Below, one piece after another: positions 26,491 to 35,541 of a stretch of DNA of 64,000 nucleotides (its first letter is position 1; every line of letters begins with the position of its first letter). This DNA comes from Candidatus Paralachnospira caecorum (GTDB lineage Bacteria; Bacillota; Clostridia; Lachnospirales; Lachnospiraceae). Below the pieces are notes generated by a model that saw nothing but the letters and a program-made list of their open reading frames with translations, ran no database searches and was not told where the DNA came from. A program made the translations under genes and the position numbers. The stretch covers positions 62,001 to 126,000 of the forward strand of contig CAJFHG010000003.1 in NCBI GenBank assembly GCA_904379015.1, in the 5' to 3' direction.

Positions 26491-28155
26491 TTAAATCTCC
26501 ATGATGATCGGCAGGATCATGGGATTCCGCTTCATCTTCTTCCAGATGTAATCACTCAGGCTGTCGCGGATCACACCCTTGATCTTGCCCCAGTCGCTCA
26601 CCTTTTTGTCCAGACAGCGGCGCACCGCGTCCTCCACCACAGAATGAGCTTCTTCCATCAGATTCTCTGACTCTCTCACATAGACAAATCCTCTGGATAC
26701 AATATCCGGCCCGGCCAGCAGCTCATTGTTGTGCCGGTCCAGCGTCAGGACTACGATGATAATGCCGTTCTGGGCCAGGTTCTGTCTGTCGCGGAGCACA
26801 ATATTGCCCACATCTCCGACGCCCAGACCATCCACCAGAACGGGACCCGCTGTCACATTGCCCACAATATGGGCCTCATCCTGGCTGACCTCCATCACAT
26901 TTCCGGAGCGCATAATAAAAATATTCTCCTCCGGCACGCCCATTTCATGAGCGATCTCGGCCTGAGCCCTGAGATGGCGGTATTCCCCGTGTACGGGGAA
27001 CGCGAACCTGGGCTTCACCAGAGAATAGATCAGCTTCAGGTCTTCCTTGCAGGCATGCCCTGAAACATGGGTATCCTGGAAGATCACCTTCGCGCCCTTG
27101 GCAGAAAGCTCATTGATCACCTGGGTCACGGCCTTCTCGTTGCCCGGAATCGGCGTAGAGCTGAAAATGATCGCGTCGCCTGAATTGATCGACACCTTTT
27201 TATGCAGATCCGCCGCCATCCTGGACAGAGCTGCCATGGATTCGCCCTGGCTGCCGGTGGTGATCAGAACGGTCTTCTCCGGCGGATAATTATTCAGGTG
27301 GGCGATGTCCACCAGTGTCCCGTCCGGGATCTTGATGTACCCCAGCTCATTGGCAATGCCGATGATGTTGACCATGCTGCGGCCCTCCACCACGACCTTT
27401 CTGCCGTATTTATAAGACGAATTGATGATCTGCTGCACCCGGTCCACATTGGAGGCGAAGGTCGCCACTATGATCCGGCGCTCTTTGTTTTCCTCAAACA
27501 GCCGGTCGAAGGTCCGTCCCACCGTCCGCTCGGACATGGTATAGCCGTCCCGGACCGCGTTGGTGCTGTCCGCCATCAGGGCCAGCACGCCTTTTTTGCC
27601 CAGCTCCGCGAATCTGGGCAGATCCACCGGATCTCCGAACACCGGCGTATAGTCAATTTTAAAGTCTCCCGTATGAACGATGGTTCCCACCGGAGTAAAA
27701 ATGGCAAAGGCCGCCGCATCCGCGATGCTGTGGTTTGTCCGGATAAACTCCACCCGGAAGCATCCCAGATTCACGGACTGGCCGTATTTCATCACCTTGC
27801 GCTTCACAGACCTGGTCATGCCCCGTTCCTTCAGCTTGTGCTCAATGATCCCCATGGTCAGCTTTGTGGCGTACACGGGCACATTGATTTCCTGAAGCAC
27901 ATAGGGGATCGCCCCGATATGGTCCTCATGGCCATGGGTGATCACAAACCCCTTTACCTTGTGTATATTTTCCCTTAAATAAGTGATGTCCGGGATGACC
28001 AGATCGATCCCCAGCATATCATCGCTGGGAAACGCCAGTCCGCAGTCCACCACAATCATACTGTCCTCGTATTCAAAGACAGTCATGTTCATTCCGATCT
28101 GTTCCAGTCCGCCCAAAGGAATGATCCGCAATTTTGAATTTCCTTTTTGTTTCAA
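26491..28155 (-). CDS. rnjA: ribonuclease J
   Basis: 554 residues, a metallo-beta-lactamase/beta-CASP ribonuclease. Zinc ligands are in THGHEDHIG, the FIRTNHSIADA region and HTGDFKIDY; the beta-CASP part has VATFASNVDR, TGSQGE and PVHGEYRHL, and a C-terminal domain follows. It acts as a 5'-3' exonuclease and endonuclease in mRNA decay and rRNA maturation. The start is taken as TTG at 28155, with AGAGGTG about 6 bases upstream and the family N-terminus; a GTG at 28164 is possible. It lies between the DUF1292 gene and the short mltG-like gene. Confidence 0.95.
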   Translation of the reverse strand: MKQKGNSKLRIIPLGGLEQIGMNMTVFEYEDSMIVVDCGLAFPSDDMLGIDLVIPDITYLRENIHKVKGFVITHGHEDHIGAIPYVLQEINVPVYATKLTMGIIEHKLKERGMTRSVKRKVMKYGQSVNLGCFRVEFIRTNHSIADAAAFAIFTPVGTIVHTGDFKIDYTPVFGDPVDLPRFAELGKKGVLALMADSTNAVRDGYTMSERTVGRTFDRLFEENKERRIIVATFASNVDRVQQIINSSYKYGRKVVVEGRSMVNIIGIANELGYIKIPDGTLVDIAHLNNYPPEKTVLITTGSQGESMAALSRMAADLHKKVSINSGDAIIFSSTPIPGNEKAVTQVINELSAKGAKVIFQDTHVSGHACKEDLKLIYSLVKPRFAFPVHGEYRHLRAQAEIAHEMGVPEENIFIMRSGNVMEVSQDEAHIVGNVTAGPVLVDGLGVGDVGNIVLRDRQNLAQNGIIIVVLTLDRHNNELLAGPDIVSRGFVYVRESENLMEEAHSVVEDAVRRCLDKKVSDWGKIKGVIRDSLSDYIWKKMKRNPMILPIIMEI

Positions 28156-28202
28156 ATAACGCACCTCTCACTTTCCGTTCAGATTTTTCGTTTTCCGCTC
28201 AT

Positions 28203-28463
28203 TCAGAATTCAAGATCCACGTCCTCAAGAAGCTCTCTGAAAATCCTGGCCAGATACTGCTGTTCCTTTTCGTCCTCAACAACCTCATAAATGGCCGTAG
28301 CCTCTTCCGGCTTGGAAATATCCTTCAGAATGTAACACTCACCGTCGCCTTCCTGCGAATCGGTCACAAGCACATAATCACAGCCTGCCACTCTCGTCTC
28401 TTCCAGCACATAGCAGGGCAGCTCTTCCCCATCTTCAGAGGTCAGAATAATCTTCTCATCCAT
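28203..28463 (-). CDS. DUF1292 domain protein (YrzB-like)
   Basis: 86 residues, very acidic, with the DUF1292 pattern: KIILTSEDGEELPCYVLE, DYVLVTD, YILKDIS and the tail EQQYLARIFRELLED. Function is unknown in the family; it is widespread next to ruvX and ireB in Firmicutes, exactly the arrangement here. The ATG at 28463 is chosen over an upstream one at 28514 because the latter would run into ruvX. Confidence 0.9.
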   Translation of the reverse strand: MDEKIILTSEDGEELPCYVLEETRVAGCDYVLVTDSQEGDGECYILKDISKPEEATAIYEVVEDEKEQQYLARIFRELLEDVDLEF

Positions 28464-28510
28464 ATTCTCACCAAACTTTCTCTGATTCAACGCAATTTTG
28501 CCGCACAAAA

Positions 28511-28930
28511 TCACAGGGAGTCCAGATATCCCTGTAAAATCAGTACCGCCGCAATTTTATCCACGTAATGTTTTCTGTTCTCTCTGCGGACCCCCGCTTC
28601 GATCAGCGCCCTGTCCGCTGCCACAGTGGTCAGTCTCTCATCCCAGAGCTCCACCGGAAGTCCGGTCCTTTTTCTCAGTTTTTCCGCAAACGCGGCTGAC
28701 TTTTCCGCCCGCTCGCCAATGTCTCCGTTCATATGCTTCGGATAACCGACTACGATCTTCTCTACCTGATACTGCGCGATCAATGCCTCAAGACGCGCCA
28801 GGGTACGCCTCAGCTGATTCTCATTTTCCCGTCTCACAGTCTCCACGCCCTGAGCTGTGAGTCCAAGAGGATCACTGACAGCCACTCCGACCGTCCTGGC
28901 ACCAAAATCCAGTCCCATGATTCGCATCAT
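28511..28930 (-). CDS. ruvX: Holliday junction resolvase-like protein RuvX/YqgF
   Basis: 139 residues with the RNase-H-like YqgF fold: [39 protein letters not shown] and [14 protein letters not shown], with the acidic residues D8, E in WDERL and D in the DKIAA motif forming the expected active site. Roles in 16S rRNA 5'-end processing and in recombination have been proposed. It is the middle gene of the ireB-ruvX-DUF1292 trio. Confidence 0.95.
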   Translation of the reverse strand: MMRIMGLDFGARTVGVAVSDPLGLTAQGVETVRRENENQLRRTLARLEALIAQYQVEKIVVGYPKHMNGDIGERAEKSAAFAEKLRKRTGLPVELWDERLTTVAADRALIEAGVRRENRKHYVDKIAAVLILQGYLDSL

Positions 28931-28938
28931 ACTGTTTG

Positions 28939-29202
28939 TCAGCCCTTCAGCTTGCTTTCGATATACACCTGTACCAGTTCCTCCAGGATCTCATCCCGGT
29001 CAAGCTTGGTGATCAGGCTTCTGGCGCTGTTGTAGCTGGTAATGTATGTCGGATCGCCGGACATGATATAGCCGACAATCTGATTGATCGGATTATATCC
29101 CTTTTCCCGCAGCGCCTGATAAACCTTTGCCAGGATCTCTCCCGCCTCCATCTGGTTTTCCTGTGATGTATTGAAAAATTGTGTTCTGTGTAAATCTCCC
29201 AT
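28939..29202 (-). CDS. IreB family regulatory protein (DUF965)
   Basis: 87 residues, nearly the whole DUF965/IreB family: a short N-terminus with Thr/Ser (THR-containing [11 protein letters not shown]), [30 protein letters not shown] and [18 protein letters not shown]. In Enterococcus IreB is phosphorylated on N-terminal threonines by the kinase IreK and affects cephalosporin resistance. Here T7 and T12 are candidates by position. AGGA lies 9 bases before the ATG. It is the first gene of a probable ten-kilobase operon down to recO, behind its own promoter. Confidence 0.93.
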   Translation of the reverse strand: MGDLHRTQFFNTSQENQMEAGEILAKVYQALREKGYNPINQIVGYIMSGDPTYITSYNSARSLITKLDRDEILEELVQVYIESKLKG

Positions 29203-29233
29203 TTTTTCACGTCCTTATATGCTTGTAGTTTTT

Positions 29234-29262
29234 ATTTTAATACAAATCATACTGGCAGGCAA
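29234..29262 (-). promoter_or_regulatory. promoter of the ireB-to-recO operon
   Basis: TTGCCT (29257-29262) and TAAAAT (29234-29239) on the minus strand, spacer 17 bases, about 30 bases before the ireB-like start. Confidence 0.7.
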
Positions 29263-29305
29263 GCTGTTTTTATCTTCCCGGCTCCATACATGCCATAAGC
29301 CGCGC

Positions 29306-30721
29306 TCAGCCGTTGGGCGCAAGGCTGGCTGAAAGCAGCCTGTCGTCCAGAACGCCGGTGATCTTCACCGTTCTGACCGTTCCCGGCGTCAGCATATCCC
29401 GGTTCTCCTCTGTTTCCTTTACGGCCACCTTCACATATTCCCTGGTAAAGCCGGTCACATACGTATCCAGGCCGAACTGACGGGCTTCTTCAAACAGAAC
29501 CTCCACGGTTTTGTCCCGGTAGTAATAATGGAACGCGTCTGTCATCCGGCCCGCCGTCTGCAGAACCACATGGCTTCTCGAAGACTTTTCCTGCTCCGGC
29601 ACCTGATCCGGCATTCCGGCCGCTTTCGTTCCCTTTCTCGCGGAATATTTGAACACATGAATTTCGTAAAGCTGGATTTTCTTCAGGAAACTGAGGGTCT
29701 CCAGAAATTCCTGTTCCGTCTCTCCCGGAAATCCCACGATCACGTCTGTGGTAATGGCCGGATGCTCAAAATACCGGCGGATCAGCCTGCATTTTTCTTC
29801 ATACTCCGCCGTCGTATAATGACGGTTCATGCGGCGCAGCGTGGCGTCGCATCCGCTCTGCAGCGACAGATGGAAATGGGGACAGACCTGTCTGACGGAG
29901 GCCAGCTCCTTTACAAAATCCTCCGTGATGATCCCCGGCTCCAGCGATCCCAGACGGATCCGCTCGATCCCTCCAACCTGCGCTGTCTGCCGGATCACTT
30001 CCAGAAGAGAAGCGGGTTCTTCCAGATCCTTCCCGTATGAAGAAAGATGAATGCCGGTGAGGACCACTTCTTTGTAGCCAGCCGCCGCAAGCCGCTCCAC
30101 CTCCGCCAGAATATCAGGCAGCGCCCTGCTTCTGATCCTTCCCCGCATATAGGGGATGATGCAGTAGCTGCAGAACTGATTACAGCCGTCCTGGATTTTG
30201 ATAAACGCCCGGGTGTGTTCCGCCGTCCTGTTCAAAGACAGCTCTTCATACTCTTTTACGTGGGACATATCCAGGACAGCCGCTTCCGTCAGTCTGTTTT
30301 CGTTTTCCGCGCTTTGCCCCGCATGTTCTTCCTGATCCGCGCCGGCCGCTCTTCTTTCTTTTTCATTCCAATACGTCTCAAGCAGCTGGACCAGCCTCGA
30401 TTTCTGATTGTTTCCGATGATCAGGTCCGCATCCCCCGATGAAAGCACCGCCTCCTGTTCCTCCTGCACGTAACAGCCCGCGGCCACGATCACCGCGTCC
30501 GGATTCTGCTTTCTCGCCCGGTGGAGCATCTGCCTGGATTTCCGGTCCGCCATATTCGTCACGCTGCAGGTATTGATCAGATAAACGTCCGCCTTTTCCT
30601 CAAAGGCAACGATCTCATAGCCCGCTTCTTCCAGAAGCTGCTGCATGGCTTCTGTCTCATAGGCATTGACCTTACATCCAAGATTGTGAACGGCTGCTCT
30701 CCTTTTCTGTTTTTCCATCAT
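29306..30721 (-). CDS. mtaB: tRNA (t6A37) methylthiotransferase MtaB
   Basis: 471 residues. The UPF0004 domain has cysteines in HNLGCKVNAYE, NTCSVTNMADRK and GCYVQ for the auxiliary [4Fe-4S] cluster; the radical SAM core has DGCNQFCSYCIIPYMRGR (CxxxCxxC); a TRAM domain closes the protein. KVNAYET and the NTCSVTN form point to MtaB, which adds a methylthio group to t6A37, rather than MiaB or RimO. AGGA lies 11 bases before the ATG. A run of about 30 charged residues (130-165) is a loop insertion. It appears to be transcribed alone. Confidence 0.93.
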   Translation of the reverse strand: MMEKQKRRAAVHNLGCKVNAYETEAMQQLLEEAGYEIVAFEEKADVYLINTCSVTNMADRKSRQMLHRARKQNPDAVIVAAGCYVQEEQEAVLSSGDADLIIGNNQKSRLVQLLETYWNEKERRAAGADQEEHAGQSAENENRLTEAAVLDMSHVKEYEELSLNRTAEHTRAFIKIQDGCNQFCSYCIIPYMRGRIRSRALPDILAEVERLAAAGYKEVVLTGIHLSSYGKDLEEPASLLEVIRQTAQVGGIERIRLGSLEPGIITEDFVKELASVRQVCPHFHLSLQSGCDATLRRMNRHYTTAEYEEKCRLIRRYFEHPAITTDVIVGFPGETEQEFLETLSFLKKIQLYEIHVFKYSARKGTKAAGMPDQVPEQEKSSRSHVVLQTAGRMTDAFHYYYRDKTVEVLFEEARQFGLDTYVTGFTREYVKVAVKETEENRDMLTPGTVRTVKITGVLDDRLLSASLAPNG

Positions 30722-30827
30722 GCAAATTCGTTCCTTTCATGTTCGGCGGGCATACGCGCGCGTTCCGCAGGAAGCCCGAAAACCGTAATTTCAGCGTTAA
30801 ATCTGTGTAATTCTTTCCCGGCTCCTC

Positions 30828-30856
30828 TTGACTTTTCCCTCATTTCTGGCTAGTAT
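30828..30856 (+). promoter_or_regulatory. promoter of the HPr-like gene
   Basis: TTGACT (30828-30833) and TAGTAT (30851-30856), spacer 17 bases, on the plus strand about 65 bases upstream of the start codon. Confidence 0.7.
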
Positions 30857-30921
30857 TATATCAGAGTAAGTTTGAGGCTGTTTTTAAGCCTTACAGATAG
30901 AGATCAGGAGGGAGTAGTTTC

Positions 30922-31170
30922 ATGAAAACAGTACAGATTTCTTTGAATTCCATTGACAAAGTCAAATCCTTTGTAAACGATTTGACAAAATACGATTATG
31001 ATTTTGATCTGGTATCCGGACGTTATGTGATCGACGCGAAATCCATCATGGGCATTTTCAGCCTGGATTTATCAAAACCGATCAACCTGAATATTCATGC
31101 GGAAAGCAATATCGATACCATCATGGAAACTCTGAAGCCCTACTTGATCGAAAATTCTGCTGAAGCATAA
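30922..31170 (+). CDS. HPr-like protein lacking the phosphorylated histidine
   Basis: 82 residues with the HPr fold, best seen in KSIMGIFSLDLSKP, which matches the region around regulatory Ser46 of HPr (S41 here). The GIHARPA loop with active His15 is replaced by LNSIDKVKSF, and the only histidine (H58) is elsewhere. It cannot carry phosphate from enzyme I in the usual way. Bacillus Crh also lacks the histidine but keeps the serine and acts with CcpA, so a regulatory role is a fair inference. GGAGGGAG stands before the ATG, and the gene is monocistronic with promoter and terminator. Confidence 0.85.
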   Translation: MKTVQISLNSIDKVKSFVNDLTKYDYDFDLVSGRYVIDAKSIMGIFSLDLSKPINLNIHAESNIDTIMETLKPYLIENSAEA

Positions 31171-31191
31171 TCACCGCAGACATCATCCGCC

Positions 31192-31224
31192 GCGGGGATC
31201 TTTCTGAAAGATCCCCGCTTTTTT
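31192..31224 (+). terminator. intrinsic terminator of the HPr-like gene
   Basis: A GC-rich stem GCGGGGATC with loop and complement, then six T. The convergent thiI gene ends at its right edge, so it may stop transcription from both sides. Confidence 0.9.
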
Positions 31225-32426
31225 CATTCCAGCCCGATCCGTATGATCTCCCGCCCTTCTATGGCCTCTTTCACCATGGCGTCTATTTTCTCCGCCAGTT
31301 TTTCCTCTGAACGGCGTATGATATTCAGATTCGGCTTGGTCACCGGATGCTTTGCCACAAAAATGGTGCAGCAGTCCTCAAAGGGCTGGATCGACGTCTC
31401 AAAGGTATCGATTTTCTGCGCCACATCCACAATGTCCTGTTTGTCAAATCCGATGACCGGACGGTAAACCGGCATATGGCAGACCTCGTTGGTACAGGCC
31501 AGGCTCTGCATGGTCTGGGAAGCCACCTGCCCGATGCTCTCTCCGGTGATCAGTCCCAGCGCGCCGTTTTCCTCCGCTATGGTCTGGGCGATCCGCATCA
31601 TATACCGGCGCATGATGATCGTCAGCTCCGCGTGGGGACACATATCATAAATATACAGCTGGATATCCGTAAAATTAATGATATGCAGATCCATGGGGCC
31701 GGCGTACCGGGACACCAGCCGGGCCAGGTCCACCACCTTTTCCTTCGCCCGCTCGCTGGTATAGGGCGGCGCGTGGAAATAGACCGCGTCAATCTTGACG
31801 CCCCGCTTCGCGATCATCCAGCCCGCCACAGGGCTGTCGATGCCGCCGGAAAGGAGCAGCATTGCCTTCCCGCTGGTTCCCACGGGCATGCCGCCGGGTC
31901 CCGGGATCACCCTGGAATACACATTGATCCGCTCCCGTACTTCCACATAGAAGAACACATCGGGATTATGAACATCCACCTTCAGAGAAGGAAAGGCTTC
32001 CAGGATCGCCTCTCCCAGGGCGGCGTTGATCTCATTGGAATCCATGGGATAGCTCTTCTTTGCTCTTTTCGTCTGCACCTTGAAGGTAAAATTTCCTTCC
32101 GGATGCACGTTTCTCACATAATCCACCACCCGGTCCTTCAGATCTTCAAATCCATTGTCGTCGAACTGGACCATGGGACAGATGCCCGCGATGCCGAACA
32201 CATACTGCAGATGTCCGATCACCTCGTCAAAATCAAAGCGGATCTCCGATTCCAGATAGATCCGTCCGGATTCCTTGCGGATCCGGAAGTCTCCTTCCAC
32301 GTCCCTCAGGGCGAAGCGGATCTGTCTGATCAGCGCGTCCTCGAACAGATAACGGTTTTTTCCTTTGATCCCGATTTCCGCGTATTTGATCAGAAATGCG
32401 TGGAACAGATTGTCATGGGCAAACAT
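31224..32426 (-). CDS. thiI: tRNA 4-thiouridine synthase (no rhodanese domain)
   Basis: 400 residues. An N-terminal ferredoxin-like part and THUMP domain (KYAEIGIKGKNR, then FTFKVQTKRAKKSYP) precede the PP-loop SGGIDSPVAGW and the C-terminal CPVYRP-like MPVYRPVIGFDKQD segment. It adds sulphur to U8 of tRNA, and in other bacteria serves thiamine synthesis. The rhodanese domain of E. coli ThiI is missing, as in Bacillus, where a dedicated cysteine desulfurase donates sulphur directly. That partner is the gene one base upstream. AGGAGG lies 7 bases before the ATG. Confidence 0.95.
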   Translation of the reverse strand: MFAHDNLFHAFLIKYAEIGIKGKNRYLFEDALIRQIRFALRDVEGDFRIRKESGRIYLESEIRFDFDEVIGHLQYVFGIAGICPMVQFDDNGFEDLKDRVVDYVRNVHPEGNFTFKVQTKRAKKSYPMDSNEINAALGEAILEAFPSLKVDVHNPDVFFYVEVRERINVYSRVIPGPGGMPVGTSGKAMLLLSGGIDSPVAGWMIAKRGVKIDAVYFHAPPYTSERAKEKVVDLARLVSRYAGPMDLHIINFTDIQLYIYDMCPHAELTIIMRRYMMRIAQTIAEENGALGLITGESIGQVASQTMQSLACTNEVCHMPVYRPVIGFDKQDIVDVAQKIDTFETSIQPFEDCCTIFVAKHPVTKPNLNIIRRSEEKLAEKIDAMVKEAIEGREIIRIGLE

Positions 32427-32427
32427 A

Positions 32428-33585
32428 TTACATCCTCCTGTATCTGCGAAGTACCGGCAGAAGCCCGGCAAGCGTCTGCACAGTGTAACGGATTTCTTCC
32501 TCTGTGGTAAAGATGCTGAAGCTGAACCGCAGCGTGGAATCCAGCAGCTCCCTTCTCACACCGATCCCCTGCAGCGTGCCGCTCAGGGCCGGATGATTGG
32601 AGGAGCAGGCCGAACCGGAAGAAACGTAGATTCCCTTTTCCTCCAGCGCGTGAAGCAGCACTTCGGCGCGCACGCCCTCAAAGCTGACGCTGACCACATG
32701 AGGCGCGCTCCCTCTTCCCGGCAGACCGTTGACTGTCACTCCGGGCAGCTCGCTGACCAGCCCCGCGAACAGCTCCCGGATCCCGTACATGGCGTCTATT
32801 CTGGCCTCATGATCCCGGTAGATTTCCTCCGCGGCCGTTCCCAGTCCCGCGATCCCCGGCACATTGTGGGTGCCGGAACGCATCCCCTTCTGCTGGCCGC
32901 CTCCGAACACCACCGGAAGGATCTTCGTTCCCTGCCGCACATACAAAAATCCCACTCCCTTGGGACCGTGAATCTTATGGCCGCTCACAGACAGAAGATC
33001 GATGTGTTCCTTCTGCGGGCAGATCCTGTACTTGCCGTATGCCTGGATGGCATCCACATGAAACACCGTTCTCGGATTTTTTTTCTTGATCAGCGCTCCG
33101 ATCTCTCCGACCGGATTCACAGAACCGATCTCATTATTGACATACATCACTGATACCAGAGCCGTTTCCTCATCCACTGCCGAAAGAAGCGCCTCTGTCT
33201 TCACATGTCCGTGCTCATCCACGGGAATGTAGGTCACTTTCCAGCCCTCTTCCTCCAGATGCCCGAATACATTGTACACCGAGGCGTGCTCGATGGTGGT
33301 GGTGATAATATGTTTTCCCGTCCGTTTTCCGGCTCTGGCCGCGCCGATAATGGCCATATTGTTGGATTCTGTCCCGCCGGACGTAAAGATGATCTCCGAC
33401 GGCGACGCCTTCAGGGTCTTTGCCACCTGCGCGGCCGCCTCTTTCACGTAGTGCTCCGCCTCCAGCCCTTTCTTATGGAGCGAGGAGGGATTTCCATAAT
33501 CCTCCATCATGGTTTTCACCACAATGTCCCGCACGGAATCCAGCGCTCTTGTGGTGGCAGAATTGTCCAGATATGCTTCCATCAT
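32428..33585 (-). CDS. cysteine desulfurase, NifS/IscS-like, partner of ThiI
   Basis: 385 residues, a PLP class V aminotransferase fold. The N-terminus AYLDNSATTRALDSV is typical, the PLP lysine is in SGHKIHGPKGVGF, the PLP-binding His and Asp are in TTIEHASV and FHVDAIQA, and the catalytic cysteine is in VSSGSACSSNHPALSG. It removes sulphur from cysteine; the tight link to thiI (one base between stop and start) resembles the Bacillus nifZ-thiI pair, so tRNA thiolation is the likely job. GAGGGA precedes the ATG. Confidence 0.94.
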   Translation of the reverse strand: MMEAYLDNSATTRALDSVRDIVVKTMMEDYGNPSSLHKKGLEAEHYVKEAAAQVAKTLKASPSEIIFTSGGTESNNMAIIGAARAGKRTGKHIITTTIEHASVYNVFGHLEEEGWKVTYIPVDEHGHVKTEALLSAVDEETALVSVMYVNNEIGSVNPVGEIGALIKKKNPRTVFHVDAIQAYGKYRICPQKEHIDLLSVSGHKIHGPKGVGFLYVRQGTKILPVVFGGGQQKGMRSGTHNVPGIAGLGTAAEEIYRDHEARIDAMYGIRELFAGLVSELPGVTVNGLPGRGSAPHVVSVSFEGVRAEVLLHALEEKGIYVSSGSACSSNHPALSGTLQGIGVRRELLDSTLRFSFSIFTTEEEIRYTVQTLAGLLPVLRRYRRM

Positions 33586-33620
33586 GTATGTTCCCTCATT
33601 CTATCAGATGATCTGTATTG

Positions 33621-34370
33621 TTATTTTTCCAGCTGAAGCATCAGAGCCGCCAGCAGGGCAAAGCCCGCCGTCTCTGTCCTGAGGATCCTTCTTCCCAGGG
33701 AAATCGCCTGAAATCCCTTCTCTTCCGCGTACGCGGCCTCTTCTCTGGAAAAGCCGCCCTCCGGCCCGATAAAAATGGCGGTTCTGGTTCCCGGCCTTAC
33801 TTCCGACAATACCTGTCTTGTGTATTCCATACCTTCCGCGTTCTCATAGGGAAACAGCCTGCAGTCAAAATCCGCCGCCGAATCGATGGCGTCCCGAAAC
33901 TTCATCACCGGCATGACCCGGGGCACCACGGTCCGCTTAGACTGCTTCGCGGCACTCTCTGAAATCGCGTTCCAGCGTCTCAGCTTCGCCTCCGCCTTTT
34001 TCTCGTCCAGCCGCACCACCGTCCGTTCTGTGACCACCGGCACAATGCTCCGGATTCCCAGCTCTACATTTTTCTGGATCACCAGCTCCATCTTGTCTCC
34101 CTTAGGAAGGGCCTGATAGAGCACGATCTCCGCGGGAAGCTCCGTGCCGTCCTCGTCCAGAGAAAGAAGCTCCAGAAAGACCGCGTCCTGTTCTCCGCTT
34201 TTTCCAAAGGCGCTGATGCGGCAGTTATAGCACAGTTTTTCTCCGTCGCTGATCCGCAGCTTGTCGCCCGGCTTCATGCGGAGCACATTTTTGATATGAT
34301 TCACATCCGGCCCCGTGATCGCGGCTTCCCCCTCGCCGATGGCCGTCCTGTCCACAAAAAACAAATACAT
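33621..34370 (-). CDS. rsmE: 16S rRNA (uracil1498-N3)-methyltransferase
   Basis: 249 residues of the SPOUT fold: an N-terminal PUA-like part (MYLFFVDR, VNHIKNVLRMKPGD) and the knotted SAM-binding C-terminus with FIGPEGGFSREE and LGRRILRTETAGFALLA. The sequence LGIRSIVPVVTERTVV is the RsmE signature. It methylates U1498 of 16S rRNA. It begins 7 bases after prmA and is followed by the cysteine desulfurase gene, all in one operon. Confidence 0.96.
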   Translation of the reverse strand: MYLFFVDRTAIGEGEAAITGPDVNHIKNVLRMKPGDKLRISDGEKLCYNCRISAFGKSGEQDAVFLELLSLDEDGTELPAEIVLYQALPKGDKMELVIQKNVELGIRSIVPVVTERTVVRLDEKKAEAKLRRWNAISESAAKQSKRTVVPRVMPVMKFRDAIDSAADFDCRLFPYENAEGMEYTRQVLSEVRPGTRTAIFIGPEGGFSREEAAYAEEKGFQAISLGRRILRTETAGFALLAALMLQLEK

Positions 34371-34377
34371 GCCGTTC

Positions 34378-35334
34378 CTACTTCTTTCTCACAACGATTG
34401 ACACCCAGTCATTCTGACGGGCGGTTTCCAGTATCTCCCACCGGGGATTGGCCTCAAAGGCAGCTCTGACCTCGTCCTCTTTCGTGTTGATGATGCCGGA
34501 CGTGATAAAAATACCGCCTTCCTTCAGATGCTTCCCGGCCTCTCCCTGAAGCGCGATGATCACGGGAGCCAGGATATTGGCCACAGCCACATCGTAAACG
34601 CCGGTTCCGGCCTTTTCCTGAAGGGCCCCGTCATCGATGATATTGCCCGTTTCCAGAACGAACTGAGTCTCCGTGATCCCGTTCACCTCCGCGTTTTCCC
34701 GGGCCGCCGCCACCGCATTTTCATCCAGGTCTGTGCCGAAGGCAAAGGATGCCCCCAGCTTCAGCGCCGCGATCGCCAGAATTCCGCTTCCGGTCCCCAC
34801 ATCCAGCACCCGGTCCCCCGGCTTCATGTATTTCTGAAGCTCTCTGATGCAGAGCTGGGTCGTCTCATGGGAGCCTGTCCCGAAGGCGGTTCCCGGATCG
34901 ATCTCGATCATCAGCTTTCCGCTCATGCCCTCCGGAATTTCTTCCCAGGTCGGCTTGATCAGAAGATCATCCACCAGAAACGGCTTAAAATACCGCTTCC
35001 AGTTATTGATCCAGTCCTTATCCTCGGTCTCGGAGCAGGTGATCGTCGCCTCTCCCAGATCCACAAAGCCGCGCAGCTCCTCCAGCCCCTTCTGCACCCC
35101 TGCCAGGCAGGCAGCCTGATCAGCCTCCAGATCCAGGTAAAAGGATACTCTGGCCGTTCCGTCATCCGGGGGAAGCTCGGGCAGAATGTCAATGAACATC
35201 CCCTTCGTCTCCGACTGTGTGAGCGGAACATTGTCCTCGATCTCAATCCCTTCTATTCCCTGCTCATCCAGCATACTGCTGATAAAATCAACCGCCTCTG
35301 TGGTCGTATCGATCGTATATTTTTTCCATTTCAT
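34378..35334 (-). CDS. prmA: ribosomal protein L11 methyltransferase
   Basis: 318 residues. The N-terminal L11-recognition domain is followed by a class I methyltransferase domain with motif I VLDVGTGSGILAIAALKLG, AFGTDLDENAVAAARENA and VANILAPVII (NxLA pattern). PGTAFGTGSHETTQ is the PrmA signature. It trimethylates L11. GGGAG lies 6 bases before the ATG; it is the first gene of prmA-rsmE-desulfurase-thiI. Confidence 0.96.
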   Translation of the reverse strand: MKWKKYTIDTTTEAVDFISSMLDEQGIEGIEIEDNVPLTQSETKGMFIDILPELPPDDGTARVSFYLDLEADQAACLAGVQKGLEELRGFVDLGEATITCSETEDKDWINNWKRYFKPFLVDDLLIKPTWEEIPEGMSGKLMIEIDPGTAFGTGSHETTQLCIRELQKYMKPGDRVLDVGTGSGILAIAALKLGASFAFGTDLDENAVAAARENAEVNGITETQFVLETGNIIDDGALQEKAGTGVYDVAVANILAPVIIALQGEAGKHLKEGGIFITSGIINTKEDEVRAAFEANPRWEILETARQNDWVSIVVRKK

Positions 35335-35383
35335 AAGCTTCTCCCTTTCCTGCGGGCCGGTACAGCCGCTGTCCTAACTATCT

Positions 35384-35412
35384 AGTATAGCGAAAACTGC
35401 CTGTCTGCGCAA
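35384..35412 (-). promoter_or_regulatory. promoter of the prmA operon
   Basis: TTGCGC (35407-35412) and TATACT (35384-35389) on the minus strand with a 17-base spacer, about 50 bases before prmA. Confidence 0.7.
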
Positions 35413-35452
35413 GCGTTACTTTCTCTCCCATATCCTATATTCGCTCTCTGCC

Positions 35453-35496
35453 GGTAAAAACAAGGCAGGCATGACCCATATGAGCCGCGCCTGCCC
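35453..35496 (-). terminator. terminator after the two-repeat protein gene
   Basis: A stem GGCAGGC/GCCTGCC (35489-35495 and 35464-35470) followed by TTGTTTTT on the minus strand, some 45 bases beyond the stop at 35542. Confidence 0.65.
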
Positions 35497-35541
35497 TGCT
35501 TCAGGCAGTCTGCCTTCCGGCAGTCTCCCTTCCCGTTCCTT

